From assembly GCA_049999725.1 (NCBI GenBank), contig JBNGIS010008443.1, positions 1-24,528 on the forward strand: a stretch of 24,528 nt of DNA, written 5' to 3'. This document shows, piece by piece, positions 18,344 to 24,528 of the stretch. Below the pieces are notes generated by a model. That model did no database searches, was not told the origin of the DNA, and saw only the letters and a list, made by a program, of their open reading frames with translations. The DNA comes from Haplomitrium mnioides (taxonomy: Eukaryota > Marchantiophyta > Haplomitriopsida > Calobryales). The position numbers and the translations under genes are program-made. Positions within the stretch are counted from its first letter, which is position 1, and every line of letters begins with the position of its first letter.

Positions 18344-19672
18344 ACTCATTTTGAAACCTCATTCTTTATTTTGTACTTTAAGTTTATATTATAGTTTAAG
18401 TTTATTATTTTATAAAGTAATTAAAAATGTTATTAAGAATTTTCTTAAATTTAAATGCCATCTTGAACTTTTTAGTATAAAACATTCCAAGTTTCTTTTT
18501 ATCTTCTATAATTGAAACTTGAACATTTAATTATTATTTTCATTTGGTTTGTGAAATGTTTTCTGATCCAAAATGTAACTATATTCTTTCTTTCTTTATT
18601 GTTTGCTAGAAGAGTTTAATGTTTTGGCATCGTTGAAGCCTGAGTCTTCCCAAATTGACTACTTAATCTTTTACTTGTAAGAACTTTGATGTAAAGCTTA
18701 AAACCTTTAGTGCACTTTGACTCTAATGTAGAGCTTTGTGCCCTTTTTTACTTTCAGATTCCAAATCAGAAAACAGAATCTTAAGTGTGTCGAGAATTCA
18801 TTGCGAAAAATAGAACCTTAAGCACATCTATACTTGGATGTAGAAGTTTGAACCCTCTGCGCGCATAGATTTTGATGAGCAAGTTGAAACCTCATGCTTA
18901 CAAAGATTTTGTTGTGGAAAATAAAACCTAGGTTCAACATAGTCTTTGTTGCCGAGTGTTCATATGTTGAGCTCGGATTCCTATGATTTAACACTTATCT
19001 AACACTTACTAGCTCGAGTGTTCAGATGTAGAGCTCTGAAATCCATACAATGTTCCGTTTTGTTGGTTATTGTGCCTTACAATCACAAACTCAATCCCTT
19101 GACTTCTAGTCCGTTTGGGTTATTTCCTCACATTTTCTTTTTCTTTTTTCAAAAAATAAGTCTTAAAGAAGCACTACGTCCATGCGCGGATAGAGTTTGT
19201 GCAACCAAACTTATTTCAAAATAACTTATTTTGACGTATGTTTCAATTTTTGGGCTTTGAAATGTAATCAATGATAAATGCAAGTTTCTTGTGAAAACAT
19301 ACCATAATTTTTATACTTTTCATCGATTTCAAAATTTCTAATATTTTCATAAAAACTAAGATTATCGTTTTTTTTTTTTCATAATGAAATTGATTCTCAC
19401 TCTATTATGCTTGTTAAAACGAAAAAAAAAATGAACTCAAAAACTCAAGTAGATTTTTTTTCAAAAATAACCTCGTTTTCTCTGTTTTTTTTAGCTCCAA
19501 AACTACGTTTTTCTTGAAAAAAAAATTTCATGTTTTCAGTAGCATGTTTGTGGTTCAAAGTAATGACTGTTGGTCGCTCTTTTCATATTCAATCATATGA
19601 TAAATGTTGTCAATGCTCTATGAATAGTGGAGTTGTAGCAACATCACATTCAAACACTTCAAGTTATGTGTC
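18344..19672. other. AT-rich interval without a supported gene
   Basis: No gene is supported. The sequence is A/T-rich with T-runs (for example 19370-19380) and A-runs (19423-19430). Between about 18690 and 19200 there are loosely repeated phrases such as TGTAGAGCT (18727, 19027) and GAACC..., including CTCTGCGCGCATAG (18856) and GTCCATGCGCGGATAG (19179). These look like decayed relatives of the minisatellite units at 15259 and 16511. The short frame 19018-19224 crosses such phrases and is not convincing. Confidence 0.4.
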
Positions 19673-19784
19673 ATTGGAAAAGAGCTTCCATATTTTGGTT
19701 TGGTAGAGATGATATTTGAGATTGACTTATTGGAAAAGAGCTTCCATATTTTGGTTTGGTAGAGATGATATTTGAGATTGACTT
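19673..19784. repeat. Perfect 56-bp tandem duplication
   Basis: The 56-bp unit beginning ATTGGAAAAGAGCTTCCATA occupies 19673-19728 and is repeated without a single difference at 19729-19784. Identity of both copies indicates a very recent duplication, or an assembly artefact in a short-read assembly. Confidence 0.95.
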
Positions 19785-19814
19785 CTATAATATACCAATT
19801 ATGTATTATTTTGG

Positions 19815-20030
19815 GGTATGAAGAGAGTAAAACTAACCACAAAAATATATGAATGGAAGCTGCAATATAGCCCAACTCAACCAAGTTTCCCTCTTGAACA
19901 TAAAGGGCTTTGCATTGGAATATTTGCAAAGTTGAGAGTAAAAAAAACCACAAAAACAGTAGAATGGAGTTAGGAAAGACCTACACACATCACAACTGCA
20001 CAACACATAGAGTGGAATATATCAATAAAT
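19815..20030 (+). repeat. Dispersed repeat, copy downstream of ELP3
   Basis: Phrases AAAACTAACCACAAAAA, AATGGAAGCTGCAATA and CCTACACACATCACAACTGC with ATAGAGTG occur here, in the same orientation as in the two copies at about 21597-21845. A second local duplication involves CAACCAAGTTTCCCTCTTGA and GCATTGGAA (19878-19920 against 20077-20100). No terminal structure is defined, so the repeat class is unknown. Confidence 0.6.
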
Positions 20031-20461
20031 TCAACCAACAACTCATTTTGATCATGTCATATAATTCAACCAAGCTTCCACCTTAGGATTTTGCATTGGA
20101 ACATGTAGCCCTTTTCAACAAAGCTTTCCTCTTCAAATGGTGCCAACTTTACATACAATGGAGGCCACTCACATTAAGTTGAAAATGTTGAAAGCCCCAA
20201 CCCATTTGGATGTAAATTTACAATTTAAAGAGCCATGTTTAGGGCCACCAGTAAATACTTTTGTAAGTAGCACATGGTTTGGATGTCAATTTATAAAGAC
20301 AATTGAATAATAACCTTTCAAATGCCTATGTTTTAATCAAAGAAAGACCAAGTATGATGTCCTTTAGATGACCCCTTCAGCCTGGTTTAAACCTTTTTAC
20401 ACTAGTAACTAACAAAAACTGCTGAGAAGATATCCCGGGTACCATACAAACCAATCACTCA
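20031..20461 (-). other. Probable 3' untranslated/downstream region of ELP3
   Basis: No other gene is visible. The sequence follows the ELP3 stop codon in the direction of transcription (minus strand) and is mixed-composition, unique-looking sequence without a retroelement motif, apart from the dispersed repeat fragments near its left end. I did not find a clear AATAAA on the minus strand within 300 bp of the stop, so the polyadenylation site is not placed. Confidence 0.35.
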
Positions 20462-21019
<558 letters not shown>

Positions 21020-21559
21020 CTATAACTCTCTTTCATACAGTTCTATCTATTGACCTTGGCATGAAAGAGACAGGAACATCGGTATTGAGCTTCCACACAT
21101 CCTGGTTCTATAAAAATCCATGTTGAGTTGGATAGCATGCACAAAAGAACAATATCAGAGGTGGTGTCAGTCACAAAGTTTCAGACCAATCAGCCCCATG
21201 ATGTCAGACTGACAAGTATCAAGACAGCAGGTCCAGGTCAAGTACAATTGTAAGTGTTGATAATGGGGCACAACATTATGAGAATTTTGGTACTCAGTTC
21301 TGCCATTTCTGGAAATAACAGGAATATTCTAGTGTATACTTCAAGTGGAAACCATTAGAGGCATCCAGTTTGACTAAAGCAAGAAATAAGTACAAAAATC
21401 ACAGGAGAGCAGATTATTGGATGATCAAACAGCAGTTTTGAACATTTTCTGGATCTTCTGGACAATACTATGCTCTCGTAAAGGAGCCCAACATTATATG
21501 AATCTTTTTACTGAGTTCTGCCACTACTGGAACTAACACAAAAAACTTGATCATGATGT

Positions 21560-21562
<3 letters not shown>

Positions 21563-21592
<30 letters not shown>
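21563..21592. repeat. (TA)n microsatellite
   Basis: About 30 bp of alternating AT/TA directly precedes the first unit of the 133-bp repeat; a shorter ATATATATAT run (about 21715-21725) precedes the second unit. The run length is likely variable between individuals. Confidence 0.95.
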
Positions 21593-21597
<5 letters not shown>

Positions 21598-21845
21598 ATG
21601 AAGTTGTGGAGAGCAAAACTAACCACAACAACAAATAAATGGAAGCTGCAATAGTCTAGGAAAAACCTACACATATCACAACTGTGCACCCATAGAGTGC
21701 AGCCTTGACAATTGCATATATATATTAGCTATGAAGTTGTGGAGAGCAAAACTAACCACAAAAACAATTAAATGGAAGCTGCAATAGTCTAGGAAAAACC
21801 TACACATATAACAACTGTGCAAGCATAGAGTGCAGCCTTCACAAT
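21580..21845 (+). repeat. 133-bp tandem repeat, two units
   Basis: GAAGTTGTGGAGAGCAAAAC occurs at 21600 and 21733, an offset of 133 bp. Both units continue through AACTAACCACA, AAATGGAAGCTGCAATAGTC, TAGGAAAAACCTACACATAT and ATAGAGTGCAGCCTT with only a few differences. Related copies lie at 19815-20030 on the other side of the ELP3 exons, in the same orientation. Confidence 0.9.
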
Positions 21846-22136
21846 GTGCTGTCAGACACAGGGTTTCGGACTATTCAGCCCCATCATGTGTAGCAGTGAC
21901 TGTTGGAAATTGGCAGCTCACAATTTTGCTGCTGGTGGATCAGAGGAATTGCCTGATCCTGCTCAGGCATTCCTGCAACATGCTTCCTTTGTGAAGTGAT
22001 GTGATGCACATTTGCTGCTGTACATTGTGCTCAAGTGATGATCCTGAGCATGATGTTTGTATAGGCATTAGTTTCTCTCTAGTTTAGCTCCTAGCTAGTT
22101 TAGAGAAGGTTTTAGGGATAGTGCCATGTGGAGGCA

Positions 22137-22164
22137 CCTGGTGGTGACACGTGTCAGTACCAGG
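22137..22164. promoter_or_regulatory. G-box palindrome in LTR A
   Basis: TGACACGTGTCA (22145-22156) is a perfect 12-bp palindrome with a CACGTG G-box core, the type of site bound by plant bZIP/bHLH factors. It is extended to 28 bp (CCTGGT...ACCAGG) with two mismatched pairs. It lies about 300 bp upstream of the TATA box, and the same palindrome is conserved in LTR B. Confidence 0.7.
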
Positions 22165-22239
22165 ACTCTCCTGAGGGACCATTAATGATTCTTGTCCTTT
22201 GCAAAAGTTAGAACACAGAAAAGACATAGGGGTGTAGGT

Positions 22240-22336
22240 GAAAACTGCATGTGCTGGCCGCAGTTGTATCCTTGGTGCTTGAAAGTAAATAAAGTTGTTT
22301 GCTTTCGGTCAAGAAAAAAAAAAAAAAAAAAAAAAA
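22240..22336 (+). other. A-tailed segment inside the U3 of LTR A
   Basis: AATAAA at 22288-22293 is followed 20 bp later by 23 consecutive A residues (22314-22336), the arrangement of a polyadenylated RNA 3' end. LTR B lacks the A-run and most of the preceding sequence at the equivalent place, between GTGTAGGTGAA and CTTGTCCATACTCGTGG. Since the TATA box is downstream at 22458, this is U3 and not the element's own R-region polyadenylation site. A short A-tailed retro-insertion or a captured transcript end is the likeliest origin; the left edge is approximate. Confidence 0.55.
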
Positions 22337-22457
22337 GATGTATGCTCTTGTCCATACTCGTGGAAAAAGTCCCCTTCACCTGCACTGATTCAAGCGCCCA
22401 CAGATTTTGAACAAGGGCGCCCATAGAAATCCAGCCTTTGGCTGGTATTGTTTTCTG

Positions 22458-22466
22458 TATATAAAT
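22458..22466 (+). promoter_or_regulatory. TATA box of LTR A
   Basis: TATATAAAT follows GCTGGTATTG. The equivalent place in LTR B (minus strand) reads GCTGGTATTG...GTATATAGAT, so the box is shared though altered. It separates U3 from the repeat-rich transcribed portion. Confidence 0.6.
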
Positions 22467-22557
22467 CAGAAGAAGAGGAGCTCTATGCATCCTCATTGCA
22501 AACACATTTCTTGTAACCTGTTTTTGTGCATTCAAGGGAGGTCGCAGCGTTCTTGGG

Positions 22558-22655
22558 TGCATAAGAGCAAATTGCGAGCACAGCGTTTTTGGTGCATAAG
22601 AGCAAATCGCGAGCACAGCGTTTTGGTGCATAAGAGCAAATCGCGAGCAGCTGCG
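22558..22655 (+). repeat. ~34-bp tandem repeat, three units, in LTR A
   Basis: TGCATAAGAGCAAATCGCGA (first unit with ATTGCGA) begins at 22558, 22593 and 22627, periods of 35 and 34 bp. LTR B does not show these units at the corresponding position, so the expansion happened in or near the LTR A lineage. Confidence 0.85.
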
Positions 22656-22692
22656 ATTTGCCCTGGAAAGTCAACTCGCATTTGCATTTCGT

Positions 22693-22920
22693 GAAGGAGG
22701 TCGCGTTCGTGCCTGGAAGGAGTTCGCGTTCGTGTCCAGAAGGAGGTCGCGTTTTCGCTCTGAAGGAGGTCACGTTTCGTGACTGAAGGAGGTCGCGTTT
22801 TCGCTCTGAAGTCGACCTGCGTTTTCGCTCTGAAGGCGACCTGCGTTTTCGTGTCTGCAAGTCGACCTGCGTTTTTGTGTCTGGAAGTCGACCTGTGTTT
22901 CGTGTCTGGAAGGAGTTCAC
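22693..22920 (+). repeat. ~23-bp CpG-rich minisatellite, about ten units, in LTR A
   Basis: Units beginning GAAGGAGGTCGCGTT or variants start at 22693, 22716, 22739, 22762, 22785, 22808, 22832, 22857, 22884 and 22909. The first five intervals are 23 bp, the later ones 24-27 bp. Every unit has one to three CpG sites. The array lies in the transcribed part downstream of the TATA box and is mirrored in LTR B (about 23625-23860). Confidence 0.9.
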
Positions 22921-23047
22921 GAATCTGCTGTCAGGCGAACCCCTTCAGCGAGCTCACGTTTTCCCCTTCTTCCCTTTTCTCACAATTCTCATCTAAAGTG
23001 GATTTTCACTGCTGCAATATATCAAATCGTTTTTGATATTTCCAACA

Positions 23048-23477
23048 ATCTCCATTCAGGAAATTTGACTTCGCATCCATCTGATGAGCTTCCCTGTCCA
23101 TCAGCTACTGCAATGATCAGTTTGCAGCAGATTGATGTCATCTTCACCACCGCTGTGGTGAATGTTCCTGAAACTTTGATACCATCCTTCTGCAGATGTC
23201 CCTAGGCTGCCAGGCGTGCTTCGTACTTGTGACTACAGCTCCACGCTTGAGCTCCCAATATCCACTTGCACCCAATGGTTTTCCTGGCTTCCTCCTCAGT
23301 GGCATTCCTCCCACTAGGTTTAGGAAGTTCACCATTGACATACCTCCATAATCCTTTCAGCTCAAGGATTAGTTGCATCTTGGCTTTCCAATCTAGAAAA
23401 TCTGCACCTTCAAATTTTTCAATGGAATACATGCTGGAGGTACCCACACTTGCATCCCCCATTGTTAGTGTTCCCAT
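23048..23477 (-). pseudogene. Copia gag start fused to an RT fragment
   Basis: On the minus strand an ATG at 23477-23475, four bases past the LTR B end, opens a typical copia Gag N-terminus (SSMYSIEKFEGADFLDWKAK, then MQLILELKGLWRYVNGELPK). Around 23283-23292 it passes without a stop into RT sequence (RKTIGCKWILG...YEARLAA), which belongs about two thirds of the way along a copia polyprotein. TAG at 23204-23202 then interrupts; GHLQKDGIK and VVKMTSINLL continue to about 23100. Gag C-terminus, protease and integrase are therefore deleted. The weak primer-site resemblance GGTTATGGGAACA lies between LTR and ATG. The product would be non-functional as an enzyme; whether the short fused frame (91 codons, 23477-23202) is ever translated is unknown. 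Confidence 0.85.
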
Positions 23478-23624
23478 AACCTGTTGGAAATATCAAAAAC
23501 GATTTGATATTCTACAGCAGCGAAAATCCACTTAGATGAGAATCACAGGAAAGAGGAAGTAAAAACGTCAGCTCCAAAGAAGAGGTTGTGCGACAGCAGA
23601 TTCGCGAAGGCCTTCCCGTCAGCA

Positions 23625-23860
23625 GGTTCGCACGAAAAACGCAGGTCGACTTCAGAGCGAAAACCCAGGTCGACTTGCAGAGCGAAAACGCAGCCACCTT
23701 CAGTCACGAAATGTGACCTCCTTCAGAACGAAACGCGACCACCTTCCAGAGATGAAAACGCGACCTGCTTCAGACACGAACGCGAACTCCTTCAGACACA
23801 AACGCGAGCCCCTTCAGACACAAATGCGAGCTCCTTCCAGAGGCGAAAACGCAGCAGTGT
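23625..23860 (-). repeat. ~23-bp CpG-rich minisatellite in LTR B
   Basis: Units containing AACGCGA...CTCCTTCAGA (reverse complement of the LTR A unit) are repeated about nine or ten times. Unit order and sequence differ from LTR A, as expected for an array that evolves by unequal exchange. The open frames crossing it (23586-23942 and 23713-23958) are products of the repeat. Confidence 0.85.
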
Positions 23861-24228
23861 CGCGACCTTCCCTTCTACAGCAGAAAAAACACAAGACAGC
23901 GGTAACCTCCTTCCTAACACCAAAACGCGATTCTCCTTGTGAGGTGACACACAAATGAAATATGTTTGCGAATGAGGATACGATGAGCATCACTCGAGTT
24001 GATCTATATACTCTTTACAATACCAGCAATGTGCTGGGTTTCTATGGGCGCCCTGTTCAAAATCTATGGGCGCTTCAATCAGTACAGGTGAAGGAGACTA
24101 TTTCCACGAGTATGGACAAGATCTGCACAATCAATATTCACCTACACTACCAGTGAGCACATGCACGATGCATGTGCTTGCTATATCTTATGAAAGGGAC
24201 AAGAATCATAAATGTCCCTAAGGACCCT

Positions 24229-24256
24229 CCTGGTGCTGACACGTGTCATCACCAGG
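24229..24256. promoter_or_regulatory. G-box palindrome in LTR B
   Basis: The 28-bp palindrome CCTGGTG...CACCAGG is centred on TGACACGTGTCA (24237-24248) with a single mismatched pair, closer to perfect than the LTR A copy. Preservation in both LTRs while flanking bases differ suggests it was present and useful in the parental element. Confidence 0.7.
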
Positions 24257-24416
24257 CACTATCCCCAAATTCTTCTCTAAACTAGCTAGGGTCCTAAACT
24301 AGCTAAACCAAAACATTTACAGGGACATAGTTCACCAAGGAAGTATGTTGCAGGAATTCCTGAGCAGGATCAGGCAATTCCTCAGCAGCAAATTGTGAGG
24401 CTGCCAATTTCCAACA

Positions 24417-24528
24417 AAGGATGCTCACCAGCATGGTGAGTAATATGGCGTTAGACAAATCCACCACACTGGATTTCTGTGAAGGATGTGTGGAAGGAAA
24501 AGCACACAAGGCTACAACCAAGAAGGGA
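24417..24528 (+). pseudogene. Copia integrase zinc-binding fragment, cut by the window end
   Basis: From 24424 the + strand reads MLTSMVSNMALDKS and then LDFCEGCVEGKAHKATTKKG, open to the window end. This matches the gag-pre-integrase/zinc-binding segment of copia integrases and is clearly similar to 11164-11275 in the older element (LTSMVSNM; FCERCVKGSHTKSA). The upstream half, with the His pair, is missing: the segment starts directly at the outer end of LTR B. Further pol sequence probably continues beyond the window. Confidence 0.85.

Larger units (their letters stand above)
21901..23047 (+). repeat. Copia LTR A (plus orientation)
   Basis: It starts TGTTGGAAATTGGC and ends GATATTTCCAACA, giving 10-bp terminal inverted repeats TGTTGGAAAT/ATTTCCAACA. 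Its reverse-complement partner is LTR B. U3 contains a CACGTG-centred palindrome (22137-22164) and an A-tailed segment (22240-22336). TATATAAAT at 22458-22466 marks the promoter. Downstream are three ~34-bp repeats (22558-22655) and ten ~23-bp CpG-rich units (22693-22920). It is about 210 bp longer than LTR B, mainly through the A-tailed segment and repeats. The reading frames inside it on both strands reflect the repeats and are not genes. Confidence 0.92.
23482..24416 (-). repeat. Copia LTR B (minus orientation)
   Basis: The minus strand reads TGTTGGAAATTGGCAGCC from 24416 and ends ATTTCCAACA at 23482, matching LTR A throughout, including GCCTGATCCTGCTCAGG, the TGACACGTGTCA palindrome, CTTGTCCATACTCGTGG, GGGCGCCCATAGAAA and the CpG-rich minisatellite. 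At 935 bp it is shorter than LTR A. Visible differences from A include substitutions scattered through U3, so the two copies have diverged. Confidence 0.92.
21901..24528 (+). mobile_element. Rearranged copia-type element with inverted LTRs, cut by the window end
   Basis: An LTR in + orientation (21901-23047) and a related LTR in - orientation (23482-24416) enclose 434 bp whose minus strand encodes the start of copia gag fused to an RT fragment. The bases after 24416 encode, on the + strand, a copia integrase zinc-binding segment. Normal LTR retrotransposons have both LTRs in the same direction, so this copy has undergone an inversion, a self-integration-like event or a complex template switch. 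The left edge at 21901 is a clean junction with intron sequence (preceding bases AGTGAC). The right end, a third LTR and target-site duplication are outside the window. Sequence decay is milder than in the copia element at 8980-14472. Confidence 0.85.

Noticed and set aside
22182-22631. 149-codon minus-strand open frame
   Set aside because: It crosses LTR A in antisense. Its length comes from the A-run (poly-Phe) and the ~34-bp repeats, and LTR B does not preserve it.
23586-23942. 118-codon plus-strand open frame
   Set aside because: It runs through the antisense of the CpG-rich minisatellite in LTR B and encodes Arg/Ser/Pro-rich repeats, with no counterpart frame conserved in LTR A.

Overview
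The window reads as repeat-rich nuclear DNA of a land plant with a large genome. A seed plant, possibly a gymnosperm, is my best guess, with low confidence. The evidence is stacked, decayed plant-type LTR retrotransposons of the Ty3/gypsy (OTA, no chromodomain) and Ty1/copia kinds, very little single-copy sequence, and one unmistakable eukaryotic housekeeping gene segment: the last two exons of ELP3, the acetyltransferase subunit of Elongator. I see no bacterial operon, CRISPR array, rRNA or tRNA gene.

Layout. 1-581 is purine-rich sequence with a small tandem duplication and no gene. 582-4934 is a 5'-truncated Ty3/gypsy gag-pol remnant on the + strand (zinc knuckle, protease, RT-RNase H, integrase), broken by at least five stops and two frameshifts. 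It is followed by a polypurine tract and a long GC-rich candidate LTR (5097-8389) that carries ~39-bp and ~78-bp tandem repeats built around ACGTGGC (G-box/ABRE-like) motifs. 8980-14472 is a complete but very old + strand Ty1/copia element with two ~0.9-kb LTRs, both with TATA boxes. Gag, protease, integrase, RT and RNase H are recognisable but riddled with stops, and the RT YVDD core is damaged.

14478-18343 holds remnants of two divergently oriented protein-coding units that I cannot assign to a family. The - strand unit has a basic/acidic nuclear-type protein and a convincing phase-0 intron. The + strand unit has an in-frame 30-bp (10-residue) repeat and a later FWIAKV...VHVQWF segment. 24-bp and 30-bp minisatellites sit in and beside them. 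18344-20461 is AT-rich with a perfect 56-bp tandem duplication and dispersed repeats. 20462-21004 is the 3' end of ELP3 on the - strand (two exons, one 219-bp intron, normal stop). The sequence to its right, as far as the window edge, would be the preceding intron if the gene is intact.

21901-24528 is a second, younger-looking copia-type insertion within that presumed intron, with an unusual architecture. A + oriented LTR (21901-23047) and a - oriented LTR (23482-24416) face each other tail to tail around 434 bp of internal sequence in which the start of gag is fused directly to an RT fragment. The outer (U3) end of the inverted LTR abuts, after only a few bases, a + strand integrase zinc-binding segment that runs off the window. 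This resembles an intramolecular self-integration or inversion product and is the most interesting structure here. Its LTRs also carry a near-perfect 28-bp palindrome centred on CACGTG upstream of the TATA box, a 23-bp CpG-rich minisatellite downstream of it and, in one LTR only, an A-tailed segment with AATAAA. All coordinates of domains and repeats were read by hand; no database search was run.
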